Assembly (NCBI RefSeq): GCF_900115665.1
Contig: NZ_FOXH01000001.1
Location: 367,777 to 431,776, forward strand
Source of the DNA: Pseudarcicella hirudinis
GTDB lineage: Bacteria; Bacteroidota; Bacteroidia; Cytophagales; Spirosomataceae
Reading direction: 5' to 3'
DNA: 64,000 nt
Shown here: in pieces, positions 53,438 to 62,881 of the stretch
Layout: each line of letters opens with the position of its first letter
Numbering within the stretch: position 1 is the stretch's first letter
The notes under the pieces: model-generated
Database searches by the model: none
Seen by the model: only the letters and a program-made list of their open reading frames with translations
What the model was told of the DNA's origin: nothing
Translations under genes and position numbers: made by a program

Positions 53438-56400
53438 ATGACTCAATCAACGCTGATTTCTCAAACCAGAACACCCAGGTTTAAGATATATTCATCCTCC
53501 GCCGGATCCGGAAAAACTTATACGCTAGCCAAAGAATACCTGAAATTAGCGTTAAAAACTTCTTCGCAATGGTACTTTACTCATATTCTTGCCGTGACTT
53601 TTACAAATAAGGCTGCAGAAGAAATGAAGGAACGTATCCTGAAATATCTCAGACAATTCTCCGCGGAAGATCCTAAAGATCTGGAGGATTCATCGGGTAT
53701 TTTCCGGCAGATTCTTGAAGAATTGCAATCGGAGGGTATTGTAATTGATGAAAAGGAGCTGCGGGCAAGAGCTTCCAGAACATTTAAACATATTATTCAT
53801 GAATATGCGAATTTCTCTGTATCAACAATTGACTCTTTTGTACAGCGTATTGTTTCGGCCTTCACGGAAGAATTAGGTTTTCCGTTCAATTTTGAGGTCA
53901 GTCTTGACTCTGAGGTGCTTATGGAAGCAGCTGTTCAGAAGATGATGGAAAAGGCTAATTCGGAGACCTTTGAGCATATTACCGAAGCAATTAAAAGTTA
54001 TGCTCTTGAAAAAGCCAACGAAGGTAAATCATGGAACAACTTACCGCAGGAACTGGCAGGGTTTGGGAAAAATCTTTTGTCGGACCAGAACCAGGAAGCT
54101 ATCGAAAAACTTACCGAATTAACTGCAGAAGATTTCCTGGTCATAGAGAGACAGCTGAAGCAGTTTTGCAGTTATGCGGAAGAGAAAATACAGTTGACTG
54201 CGAAATTATTTATTGAGACTTTTGAAAGTGAGGATTTGCTGGTTGAGGACTTTCCTTATGGTCAGAGCGGAGTAGCAGGGCATTTTCTTAAAATTGCAAA
54301 CGGGGATTTTTTTAAAGAAGCCGGGACAAGGGTGACAAAAGCCCTGGAAACCGGGGAGTGGTATTCCAAGACCAAACCTGCTCCGGTTAAAGCCAAAATA
54401 GACGGTATTTCTGAAATGCTCGGCATTTACGGACAAATGATTCTTGACCTTCAGAATGAGCATAAACCCAAATATTTTTTGTATAAGGAGTTACTGAAAA
54501 ACATCAAGAAGTTATCTCTTTTGAGCCAGTTGAAAGCTGAAATAAGAAGTATTCAGGATGAAACTGGGGCCATTCATATTTCTGAATTTAACCGGAAAAT
54601 TCTTGAAATTGTACTGAATGAACCTGTTCCCTTTATCTACGAACGGCTTGGCGATAAGTATAATCATATTTTAATTGATGAATTTCAGGATACTTCCATT
54701 TTACAATGGCATAACTTTTTGCCACTTATTGAAAATTCTCTGGCCGGAGGGCATTTTAATCTTGCTGTAGGCGATGCAAAACAATCGATCTATCGTTTTC
54801 GCGGGGGAGAAATGGAATTGATTGTAAAACTACATCAGAAGCAAATTGACTCATTACTGGCTGATTTTCAGGAGAATGACTTTTTGGCTGAAAGGTACAT
54901 TAACATTCTTCCTTATCTGACTCCGGAGAATCTGAATACTAATTACCGGAGTACTAAAGAGGTAATTGAGTTTAACAATGCACTTTTCAGGAAAATAAAG
55001 GAAGATGAGGCGAATGTTAATCTGGCACCTTCATTACCAAGTGTTTATGATGATCATTTTGAACAAAAAGTACCGGAAAAACCTAAATCCGGAGGACATG
55101 TTCAGATTGATTTTCTGACGAAAATGCCTGAAATTTCAGATGATGAACAGATGTTTAACCGGATAGTGGAACTGATTAATGAAGCACTGTCCGCCGGTTA
55201 CAGCTATAAAGACATCGCCATTCTGTCCCGGAAAAATAAGGATTCCAGAAATATTGCCAATTTATTGAAAGAAATGGGAATCAATGTCATTTCTTCAGAT
55301 TCATTAAGCCTGAGCACTTCCGAAGCCGTAAGTCTGGTGGTTGCACTCATGAAAATTATTCAGAACCCGGATAACCGCCTGGCAAAATATGAGGCGGTTT
55401 ATTTGTTCTACCGGGTTGTGTTACATAAAATTCCTTCGACAAAAGATAATGAAGAAATTAAGCAAGCCGTTGAAAATGAAGATGTTTTGCCTTTTTATGA
55501 TTATCTGAATCATAAAGGGTATGGATTTGATTCATTTGTTTTACAACAGCTCTCGCTTTATCAGATTGCAGAACGTTTGATTGGGGTATTCGGCTTATTC
55601 AATCACCCGAAAGAACTGGATTTTTTATTCAGATTTCTGGATGTAGTATTAGAATTTCAGACAGGAAAAAGTACGCATCTTACTGATTTTCTTACGTTTT
55701 GGGAACAAAAGAAGGTATCTCTTTCTATTTCAACCCCCAAAGGACAGGATGCTGTTACTGTCACGAGTATCCATAAGTCGAAAGGCCTGGAATTTCCGGT
55801 GGTTATTGTACCAAATTGTAACTGGACTACGGATACCGAGCTAAGTACAGCTATCTGGGCAGAATTGCCGCGTGACGGTTATCCTGAACTGGAAATTGCA
55901 GAATCTGAAAAAGAAAAATTTCTTGCAACAGCTTCAGTGTCAGTAAATTCAAAGCTTGAACAAACTTGTTTGCATGAGCAATATCATACTGAAAAAGAAA
56001 AGACTTTTCTGGAAAGTCTCAACATGTTGTATGTAGCTTTAACACGTCCGACTCAGCGCTTATACCTGATTGTCAGGAAATCAGTAAGTAACAACAGCTT
56101 TGAGAAAACCGTCGGGAATCTTTTGTATAAATTTATTGATTCGCCTGTTATTGAGGAAGGGGTTTGTTATACTGAAATCATCAATCAGGGTTTGGATAAA
56201 AATCAACAAAAGAATGAAGAAGGAATGGTGGAAAGTATTGAAATAAAGCACATTACAAGTTCCGGAAAAAGTAATGAAGTAAAGTTGAGGCATTCTGCGG
56301 AAAGGTTGTTTGATTTAAAAACGCTTGAAAAAAGTAAGGATTACGGGAATAAGGTTCATGCGGCCTTTGCAAAAATCCGGACAATTGCTGAAGTGGATTT

Positions 56401-56767
56401 TGCTTTGGGGGAAATACTGAGAGAAGGTTTGATAATTGACAGCGAAATCGTCAGTTTAAAAGAAAATATTCTCAGAATTATCGGCCTGGAAGGGATTAAA
56501 CCTTTGTTTGATGTTGATGCTACTCAGGTAAGAAATGAAAGAGAAATATTAATGCCTGAGGGACAAATGCTTAGACCGGACAGAGTGGTACGATTTGGTA
56601 GAAAAATAGTAATTCTGGACTATAAGACCGGTTCTAAATCTGAAAAGCATAAGGTACAGGTAGAACAGTATATGAATATTTATAAAGAAATGGGCTATGA
56701 TGAAGTCGAAGGAATCTTAGTATATTTGGAAAATCTCGAAGTGGTTCAGGTTACTGTCAATAACTAG
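53438..56767 (+). CDS. UvrD-type helicase/exonuclease (AddA/RecB-like)
   Basis: 1109 residues from the ATG at 53438. A TTG-initiated extension of 24 codons upstream is possible but unlikely. Helicase motif I is SSAGSGKT (residues 20-27), motif Ia AVTFTNKAAEEMKERI, motif II LIDEFQDTS, and motif III GDAKQSIYRFRGGEME; VTSIHKSKGLEFPVVIVPN and LYVALTRPTQRLYLI are motifs V and VI. The end carries a RecB-type PD-(D/E)XK nuclease (RPDRVV, VILDYKTG). It should process DNA double-strand ends for recombination. An AddB partner is not adjacent. Cytoplasmic. Confidence 0.92.
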   Translation: MTQSTLISQTRTPRFKIYSSSAGSGKTYTLAKEYLKLALKTSSQWYFTHILAVTFTNKAAEEMKERILKYLRQFSAEDPKDLEDSSGIFRQILEELQSEGIVIDEKELRARASRTFKHIIHEYANFSVSTIDSFVQRIVSAFTEELGFPFNFEVSLDSEVLMEAAVQKMMEKANSETFEHITEAIKSYALEKANEGKSWNNLPQELAGFGKNLLSDQNQEAIEKLTELTAEDFLVIERQLKQFCSYAEEKIQLTAKLFIETFESEDLLVEDFPYGQSGVAGHFLKIANGDFFKEAGTRVTKALETGEWYSKTKPAPVKAKIDGISEMLGIYGQMILDLQNEHKPKYFLYKELLKNIKKLSLLSQLKAEIRSIQDETGAIHISEFNRKILEIVLNEPVPFIYERLGDKYNHILIDEFQDTSILQWHNFLPLIENSLAGGHFNLAVGDAKQSIYRFRGGEMELIVKLHQKQIDSLLADFQENDFLAERYINILPYLTPENLNTNYRSTKEVIEFNNALFRKIKEDEANVNLAPSLPSVYDDHFEQKVPEKPKSGGHVQIDFLTKMPEISDDEQMFNRIVELINEALSAGYSYKDIAILSRKNKDSRNIANLLKEMGINVISSDSLSLSTSEAVSLVVALMKIIQNPDNRLAKYEAVYLFYRVVLHKIPSTKDNEEIKQAVENEDVLPFYDYLNHKGYGFDSFVLQQLSLYQIAERLIGVFGLFNHPKELDFLFRFLDVVLEFQTGKSTHLTDFLTFWEQKKVSLSISTPKGQDAVTVTSIHKSKGLEFPVVIVPNCNWTTDTELSTAIWAELPRDGYPELEIAESEKEKFLATASVSVNSKLEQTCLHEQYHTEKEKTFLESLNMLYVALTRPTQRLYLIVRKSVSNNSFEKTVGNLLYKFIDSPVIEEGVCYTEIINQGLDKNQQKNEEGMVESIEIKHITSSGKSNEVKLRHSAERLFDLKTLEKSKDYGNKVHAAFAKIRTIAEVDFALGEILREGLIIDSEIVSLKENILRIIGLEGIKPLFDVDATQVRNEREILMPEGQMLRPDRVVRFGRKIVILDYKTGSKSEKHKVQVEQYMNIYKEMGYDEVEGILVYLENLEVVQVTVNN

Positions 56768-56884
56768 TTTTTGGTTCAAAATGGCTTTCGTCATGTTGCC
56801 GCCATTTGTAGTAATATTTGAATCCGATAGTATTTGTCTGAAATACGGAAAACAAAACATTATTATATTTCAACCTATTAAAGT

Positions 56885-58690
56885 ATGATCAAACAATTTG
56901 CAGTTTGTCAGTTATTGGTGTTAAGTTTCGGTGTAAAGGCTCAATCGATCGATGTAACAACATTCGGTGCAAAACCTGACAGTTTTGCTGATGCCACAGA
57001 GAGTGTGCAGAAAGCCATTGATTCAGGTAAAAATAAGGCAGAGTCTGTAATTGAATTTCCAAAAGGGCGGTATGATTTTTGGCCCGATAAAGCAGTTGCC
57101 ACAACGTATTATATCAGCAATAGCTCTTCGGCAGAAGAAATGCCTGTCAAAAGACAAAGTGTGGGTTTAATGTTTAAAGGTTTAAAAAACATTACCCTTG
57201 ATGGAAATGGCTCAACCTTTGTGTTTCATGGCAAAATGATTGCCTGGGCACTGGATAGCAGTGAAAATATTACCATTAAAAACCTGAAGGTTAACTACGA
57301 ACGCCCCGGGATGTCTGAGATGACCATCAAAGAGATTACCTCCGAATCAGTAACAGCGAGCATACATCCGGATTCGAAATTTAAAATTATAGAAGGCCGA
57401 TTGGAATGGTATGGCGAAAGATGGGTGACTAAAAACCATCATGCAGTGTTGCTTAGAGTGAATAAAGATATGCTTGTATACAGTTCATGGAGCCCGTTTT
57501 TAAAAAGTAAAGCAGAATTGATAGCTCCTTTAACTGTCAGATTTAATGGTGATTTCTCAAAATTTCAGGCAGAACCCGGCGATGTTCTGACCATTAGAGA
57601 TACTTATCGTGATTATGTAGGGTCATTTCAAAACCGCTCTAAAAATATCAGGCTTCTTAATGTACATATGAACTCAATGCACGGTTTGGGCATTGTTTCG
57701 CAGTTTTGTGAAAACCTGAACTATGATAGTGTATTTGTAGAACCTGAAAAAGGCAGCGGGAGGGTGATTGCTTCATCAGCAGATGGAATGCACTTTTCCG
57801 GTTGCAGGGGGCAGATTACCATTAATAACTGCCGTTTTAATGGCATGCATGATGACCCGGTAAATGTGCACGGAACTCATTTGAAAATTATCGAAATTGT
57901 TTCTCCGACCAGTTTAAAACTGCGTTTTATGCATCCGCAAAGCTATGGCTTTTTGCCTTTTGTTCCCGGTGATACTGTAGCTTATGTACATTCGGCCTCC
58001 TTGCAAATATTTGGTCAGGAGATTGTCAGATCAGCTAAAATGATTTCAGAGCATGATGTGTTAGTCGAACTTCAGAAGCCTTTAGCTGATAACGTATCGG
58101 TTGGGGATGTTCTGGAAAATATTACCTGGACTCCTGCTTTAACGATTAAAAATTCCCGTTTTGAACGAACCAATACGAGAGGTACATTGGTTACTACCCG
58201 ACGAAAAGTGCTGATTGAAAACAATGTGTATTACAGAACTGGTATGCATGCCATACTGATAGAAAATGATGCCTCAGGCTGGTATGAGTCCGGCGAAGTA
58301 ACAGATGTCACGATTCGCAATAATCAATTTATCGAGTGTGGCTTTAATTCTGCTCCGGGCAATTATATCATCAATATCAATCCTCAGGATCATGAACCTG
58401 CCCGGGGCTATTATGTTCACAAAAATATCACTATCGAAAATAATTTGTTTAAAATATATGATTTTCCCATCTTATTTGCCCGCAGCACAAATGGTTTAAG
58501 GTTTTTGGATAATACAATAGAGAAATCGGAGTTTTTACCGGCAGATAAATTACGGGCAGCATTTAGTTTTGCAGCTTGTACCAATGTGAAAATTTCAGGT
58601 AATAAATTTTACTCAGGAGCAAAAACCGATATAAAGCTGGATAAAATGGAAAAGAAAGATATTTTTTCAAAAATCACTCCGGTAAATTAG
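56885..58690 (+). CDS. Exported right-handed beta-helix glycosidase, GH110-like alpha-1,3-galactosidase
   Basis: 601 residues with a signal peptide ending FGVKAQ. The start IDVTTFGAKPDSFADATESVQKAID is the usual beta-helix entry, followed by repeats with ITLDGNGSTFVFHGK, NITIKNLKVNYERPGMSEM, ADGMHFSGCRGQITINNCRFNGMHDDPVNVHGTHL and VTIRNNQFIECGF. The length and these stretches resemble GH110 enzymes, which remove terminal alpha-1,3-linked galactose (for example blood-group B). The acidic pair in MHDDPVNVHGT is a plausible catalytic site. I am sure of the beta-helix fold and less sure of GH110. Apparently monocistronic, with no SusCD genes adjacent. Confidence 0.72.
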   Translation: MIKQFAVCQLLVLSFGVKAQSIDVTTFGAKPDSFADATESVQKAIDSGKNKAESVIEFPKGRYDFWPDKAVATTYYISNSSSAEEMPVKRQSVGLMFKGLKNITLDGNGSTFVFHGKMIAWALDSSENITIKNLKVNYERPGMSEMTIKEITSESVTASIHPDSKFKIIEGRLEWYGERWVTKNHHAVLLRVNKDMLVYSSWSPFLKSKAELIAPLTVRFNGDFSKFQAEPGDVLTIRDTYRDYVGSFQNRSKNIRLLNVHMNSMHGLGIVSQFCENLNYDSVFVEPEKGSGRVIASSADGMHFSGCRGQITINNCRFNGMHDDPVNVHGTHLKIIEIVSPTSLKLRFMHPQSYGFLPFVPGDTVAYVHSASLQIFGQEIVRSAKMISEHDVLVELQKPLADNVSVGDVLENITWTPALTIKNSRFERTNTRGTLVTTRRKVLIENNVYYRTGMHAILIENDASGWYESGEVTDVTIRNNQFIECGFNSAPGNYIININPQDHEPARGYYVHKNITIENNLFKIYDFPILFARSTNGLRFLDNTIEKSEFLPADKLRAAFSFAACTNVKISGNKFYSGAKTDIKLDKMEKKDIFSKITPVN

Positions 58691-58817
58691 ATGATATTCT
58701 GACAAGAAAAATTTGCTGTGTCGTTAAAGTATGATTGGTTTTGGATTAATATTCTGTAAATCAGTTAATTAAATATTTAGTTGTTTTGTGTCGATTCGCA
58801 TTAAATAGTTTAGATAA

Positions 58818-60932
58818 ATGAATTCAATTCAGTTACAATTAATTTCGGCCGCTATCGGCGTCCATAATAATCAGGTTAAAAACACCATATCTCTTTTAGA
58901 TGAAGGAGCTACAGTCCCTTTTATTGCCCGTTATCGTAAGGAAATGACAGGAAGTCTTGATGAAGTAAAGATTCTGGACATTAAAGAACTTTGGACAAAA
59001 TTCAGGGAAGCTGATAAGAGGAGAGAGGCCATTATTAAAAGTATTGAAGAGCAGGGGAAAATGACAGTGGAGTTATTGGAAAAACTTAATAATGCTTATT
59101 ATTTGCAGGAATTGGAGGATTTGTATCTTCCTTATAAGCAAAAACGCAAAACCCGGGCTTCAATTGCTATTGAAAAAGGACTGGAACCATTAGCTACCCT
59201 GATTTTTTCACAGAAAGAACCGAATATTCTTAAAAAAGCAGAGGCATTTCTTAATGAAAAAGTACAGAATGTTGAAGAAGCGCTTCAGGGAGCAAGCGAT
59301 ATTATCGCAGAATGGATCAATGAAAATGTTGATGCCAGAAATTCTATCAGGAAAGTATTTGAGCGTGAGGCTGTTGTGTCTTCAAAAGTAAAGAAAAACA
59401 AAGAAGAAGAAGGGGCAAAATATAAAGACTATTTTGATTTTTCTGAACCTTTGAAAAAAGTGCCGTCACATAGGCTGCTGGCTATAAGGAGGGGTGAAGA
59501 AGAGGGGATTTTATCAGTAAATATTGCTCCGGATGAGAATAACGCACTGGATGCGCTTGACAGAATTTTTGTCCGAGGGCTTCCTGAATCTAAACAACTG
59601 GTTGAAGATGCGATTACAGATTCCTATAAACGCCTGATGAAACCAAGCATTGAAACCGAATTTGCGAATCTTTCGAAAGAAAAAGCGGATGCAGAAGCGA
59701 TCAGAATTTTTGCACAGAACCTCAGACAATTATTATTGGCTTCCCCGCTTGGGCAAAAAAGGGTTCTGGCAATAGATCCGGGTTACAGAACGGGCTGTAA
59801 AGTAGTTTGTCTTGACGCCCAGGGGAATTTGTTGAATGATACAGTAATTTATCCTTTCGATAAACCTTCGGAGGCTCAGGAAAAAATTCTTTTTCTGGCT
59901 GAGAAACATAAAATTGAGGCCATAAGTATCGGAAATGGTACGGCAGGAAGAGAAACGGAAACGTTTATCAAGTCATTGAAATTTAAGGAGCAACCAGTGA
60001 TTTTTATGGTTTCTGAACAGGGTGCATCTATTTATTCAGCTTCAGAAGTAGCCAGAGAGGAATTCCCGGATAAGGATATTACTGTCCGCGGGGCTGTTTC
60101 TATCGGCAGGAGATTATTGGATCCCTTGGCTGAATTAGTTAAAATTGATCCGAAATCTATCGGAGTTGGTCAGTATCAGCATGATGTAGATCAGAATATG
60201 CTGAAAGGAACGCTGGATTCCGTCGTGGAAAGCTGTGTGAACCAGGTAGGGGTAAACCTCAATACAGCATCCAAACACCTGTTAAGTTATGTTTCAGGAT
60301 TGGGAGCAAGCCTTGCCGCTAATATTGTGAAATACCGGAAAGAAAACGGTGATTTCAAGACCCGTATGCAATTGAAGAAGGTAGCCAGACTTGGAGATAA
60401 AGCTTTTGAACAATGCGCAGGATTTATGAGAATTTCAAATCCGGATAATCCTTTGGATAATTCAGCGGTTCACCCGGAAAGTTACCCGGTGGTAGAACAA
60501 ATGGCTAAAGACCTGAAATGTTCAGTCAAAGATCTGATGACTTCAGCAGAGCTTCGTAAACAATTAAATCTGCAGAAATACGTTTCTCCAACTACCGGAT
60601 TACTGACCTTGCAGGATATTTTAAAAGAATTGGAAAAGCCTTCTCTGGATCCTAGGGAATTAATAGCTGCCTTTGAGTTTGATCCTGATGTTAAGAAAGT
60701 GGATGATCTTAAAGAAGGTATGATTCTTCCGGGAATTGTAACCAATATTACTGCTTTCGGATGTTTTGTAGATATTGGTGTAAAGCAGGATGGATTGGTT
60801 CATATTTCTCAATTGGCAAATCATTTTGTTTCAGATCCGAATCAGGTAGTTAAATTGCAGCAGCATGTTAAAGTGAGAGTGGTTGAAGTGGATGTAAACA
60901 GAAAAAGAATTGCCTTGTCAATGAAAATCTAG
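58818..60932 (+). CDS. tex: Tex-family RNA-binding transcriptional accessory protein
   Basis: 704 residues. Tex features appear in order: N-terminal helical region with LDEGATVPFIARYRKEMTGSLDEVKI, a YqgF-like RNase H fold (KRVLAIDPGYRTGCKVVCLD, about 315), the HhH domain (NTASKHLLSYVSGLGASLAANIVKYRKENGDFKTRMQLKKVARLGDKAFEQCAGFMRI), and a C-terminal S1 domain (MILPGIVTNITAFGCFVDIGVKQDGLVHISQLAN). It binds RNA and DNA and affects transcription or translation. It is somewhat shorter than the roughly 770-residue proteobacterial Tex. Confidence 0.95.
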   Translation: MNSIQLQLISAAIGVHNNQVKNTISLLDEGATVPFIARYRKEMTGSLDEVKILDIKELWTKFREADKRREAIIKSIEEQGKMTVELLEKLNNAYYLQELEDLYLPYKQKRKTRASIAIEKGLEPLATLIFSQKEPNILKKAEAFLNEKVQNVEEALQGASDIIAEWINENVDARNSIRKVFEREAVVSSKVKKNKEEEGAKYKDYFDFSEPLKKVPSHRLLAIRRGEEEGILSVNIAPDENNALDALDRIFVRGLPESKQLVEDAITDSYKRLMKPSIETEFANLSKEKADAEAIRIFAQNLRQLLLASPLGQKRVLAIDPGYRTGCKVVCLDAQGNLLNDTVIYPFDKPSEAQEKILFLAEKHKIEAISIGNGTAGRETETFIKSLKFKEQPVIFMVSEQGASIYSASEVAREEFPDKDITVRGAVSIGRRLLDPLAELVKIDPKSIGVGQYQHDVDQNMLKGTLDSVVESCVNQVGVNLNTASKHLLSYVSGLGASLAANIVKYRKENGDFKTRMQLKKVARLGDKAFEQCAGFMRISNPDNPLDNSAVHPESYPVVEQMAKDLKCSVKDLMTSAELRKQLNLQKYVSPTTGLLTLQDILKELEKPSLDPRELIAAFEFDPDVKKVDDLKEGMILPGIVTNITAFGCFVDIGVKQDGLVHISQLANHFVSDPNQVVKLQQHVKVRVVEVDVNRKRIALSMKI

Positions 60933-61025
60933 CTTTTAAACTATTTCAGATGCTTTTCCGGCTAAAGTTATGCAGGAAGTTTTAGAGGAATGGCATCTGA
61001 AATTCAGCCAAAACCGTTTTGACCT

Positions 61026-61652
61026 TTGAAAAAATCAACTTCTGTTTCCCCGTCGGATTTTGCAGGACTTTCAGGCTTGAAACTGAGTGTAGTACTCATT
61101 TCAATGACGCTGTTTCTCGATTCCTGCAAGCTTTTTCGCAGGAATGAAAGCCGGTATGATGATAGAGGTGCCGAGGTTTATCGCAGACCTTCTTCCTCTT
61201 CAGGTTCACATACAAAACCAGAACCGAAAGTGAATACTACGGTTAAAAAGGCTTATACTTCCAGAACAATCAATGAAATTGTCGCCAATGCCAGAAATTA
61301 TTTTGGCGTGCCTTACCGTAGCGGTGGGACAGATGCCAGTGGAATGGATTGCTCAGGATTGCTTTTTACGGTTTATCAGAACGTAGGGTTTCAGATTCCC
61401 AGAATTTCCTGGCAACAGGCGGAATTTGGATCTGAAGTTTCTATTGATGACCTGAAAATAGGTGATTGGCTCTTTTTTGTTACCGGAAAAGGAGACACCG
61501 GAACAATTAATCACGCAGGTCTTGTAACCGAAATTCATTCTGCTACAGAAGTACTCTTTATCCATTCTTCAACCAGTAAGGGCGTCAGAGAAGATAATCT
61601 TTATAACAAATACTGGATTAGCAATTTCGCAAAAGCCATCAGGCCTTTTTAA
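61026..61652 (+). CDS. NlpC/P60 (C40) peptidase, probable lipoprotein with TTG start
   Basis: 208 residues. The catalytic Cys is in GMDCSGLLFTVYQNVG, the His in INHAGLVTEI, and the third residue in FIHSSTSKGVREDN, the complete C40 triad; the family usually cuts D-gamma-glutamyl-meso-diaminopimelate bonds in peptidoglycan. The start is TTG, because the next ATG would cut through the hydrophobic signal (LSVVLISMTLFLDSC) whose Cys looks like a lipobox. A proline/serine-rich linker follows. gacctttg just upstream is close to the -7 consensus and overlaps the TTG. It lies 93 bases after tex. Confidence 0.82.
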   Translation: MKKSTSVSPSDFAGLSGLKLSVVLISMTLFLDSCKLFRRNESRYDDRGAEVYRRPSSSSGSHTKPEPKVNTTVKKAYTSRTINEIVANARNYFGVPYRSGGTDASGMDCSGLLFTVYQNVGFQIPRISWQQAEFGSEVSIDDLKIGDWLFFVTGKGDTGTINHAGLVTEIHSATEVLFIHSSTSKGVREDNLYNKYWISNFAKAIRPF

Positions 61653-61688
61653 AGGAAATACTGATAAAAAATGATGATTTTGAAAAAT

Positions 61689-61727
61689 TAATATCGGATA
61701 AGGTGTATTTTTTAATATCCGATATTA
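61689..61727. promoter_or_regulatory. 12-bp inverted repeat in front of the Fic gene
   Basis: The arms taatatcggata (61689-61700) and tatccgatatta (61716-61727) are perfect complements, separated by 15 bases. The repeat ends 4 bases before the -7 element, so a bound protein would cover the promoter. It lacks a following T run and is therefore more likely an operator than a terminator for the NlpC/P60 gene. Confidence 0.65.
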
Positions 61728-61731
61728 GATG

Positions 61732-61739
61732 TATCTTTG
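61732..61739 (+). promoter_or_regulatory. -7 element directly in front of the Fic start codon
   Basis: TATCTTTG matches TAnnTTTG and is followed by five bases (tggta) and the ATG at 61745. The layout is nearly the same as at the helicase gene (19883-19895), again suggesting a leaderless mRNA. Confidence 0.6.
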
Positions 61740-61744
61740 TGGTA

Positions 61745-62698
61745 ATGTGGGATATAGACATAACATACAGAGACGAACTTAAGGCAACCTTTGAACGATT
61801 GTACGAAAAAAAGCAAATGCTTCAAACCAGCAGGCCTTTGCCGAATATTGCTTTGAATAAAATCAGAGAAAGTCTTTCTATTGAATGGACTTATAATTCC
61901 AACAGTATTGAAGGAAACACACTAAGTTTACGAGAGACACAAATGGTTATTCAGGAAGGTATTACCGTGAAAGGGAAATCCTTAAGAGAGCATTTTGAAA
62001 CACATAACCACGACAAAGCCATTGATTATCTGTATTCTATTGTCAGTGAGGATTATCAATTAAGAAGTATTGATATTTTGTCATTGCATGGTTTAGTTTT
62101 ACGATCAATCGAAGAAGATTTTGCAGGCCGGATCCGTAATGGGGGCGTTCGTATCTCAGGGGCAAATTTCACGCCGCCAAATGCCAGTAAGGTACCTGAT
62201 TTGCTGGATGAATTAATTAACTTTATCAATATTAATCCTCTTCAACTGAATGATATAGAGTTGTCAGCTATATTTCATCATAAATTGGTTTGGATTCATC
62301 CGTTTTTTGACGGGAATGGCCGTACAGTAAGATTAGCCATGAATTTATTGTTAATGCGCTGTGGTTTTCCTCCTGCTATTATCTTAAAAAATGACAGAAG
62401 GAAATATTATGAAGCGCTTAATCAGGCCAATGGAGGGAACTATCAAAAGCTGATCTTGTTAATGTGTCAGTCATTAGAACGTACTTTAAACATTTACCTT
62501 AATGCTTTACCGGGGAATGATAAAGAATACATAGAAATTTCAGATTTAGTACAGGAGCCTGATATGCCTTACGGTCAGGAATACATTAGTCTATTGGCTA
62601 GAACCGGTAAAATTGATGCCTATAAGGAAGGCCGGAACTGGCTTACTACCAGGGAGGCTGTTGAAGATTACATCGCTGCAAGAAAGAGAAAACGCTAG
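61745..62698 (+). CDS. Fic-family protein (likely AMPylator) with inhibitory motif and C-terminal HTH
   Basis: 317 residues from the ATG at 61745. An in-frame ATG 14 codons upstream lies inside the operator-promoter region. The catalytic motif HPFFDGNGR is intact (H185-R193), so it should transfer AMP or a similar group to a protein. The class II N-terminal inhibitory motif is present: S52-N-S-I-E56-G, whose Glu blocks the ATP site until released. The last 60 residues (from YIEISDLVQEPDMPYGQEYISLLARTGKIDAYKEGRNWLTTREAVEDYI) form a winged-helix/MerR-like DNA-binding domain. Together with the 12-bp inverted repeat over its promoter, this suggests self-regulation (inference). No antitoxin gene is adjacent. 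Confidence 0.9.
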   Translation: MWDIDITYRDELKATFERLYEKKQMLQTSRPLPNIALNKIRESLSIEWTYNSNSIEGNTLSLRETQMVIQEGITVKGKSLREHFETHNHDKAIDYLYSIVSEDYQLRSIDILSLHGLVLRSIEEDFAGRIRNGGVRISGANFTPPNASKVPDLLDELINFININPLQLNDIELSAIFHHKLVWIHPFFDGNGRTVRLAMNLLLMRCGFPPAIILKNDRRKYYEALNQANGGNYQKLILLMCQSLERTLNIYLNALPGNDKEYIEISDLVQEPDMPYGQEYISLLARTGKIDAYKEGRNWLTTREAVEDYIAARKRKR

Positions 62699-62716
62699 CT
62701 TTAGTTAGCGTTTTTT
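62689..62716 (+). terminator. Terminator of the Fic gene
   Basis: 9-bp stem aaaacgcta/tagcgtttt with an 8-base loop and a T run. Its left arm covers the Fic stop codon. Confidence 0.85.
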
Positions 62717-62811
62717 GTTTTTAAAACTTTTGTGCATGACAAAAATTCGTACAAAATGATTTGTTTAAGATAATTTTAAGCAAAATTCATAGGGTTTCGT
62801 TAATTTTGCGG

Positions 62812-62819
62812 GAAATTAA
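62812..62819 (+). promoter_or_regulatory. -7 promoter element for the last gene
   Basis: TAATTTTG matches TAnnTTTG and gives a leader of about 57 bases before the ATG at 62882. Confidence 0.5.
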
Positions 62820-62881
62820 CATTTTTAATAACCGAATATTGAAAAACGCGGCGGTAAATACGCTGGTAACTCAACAAAAGA

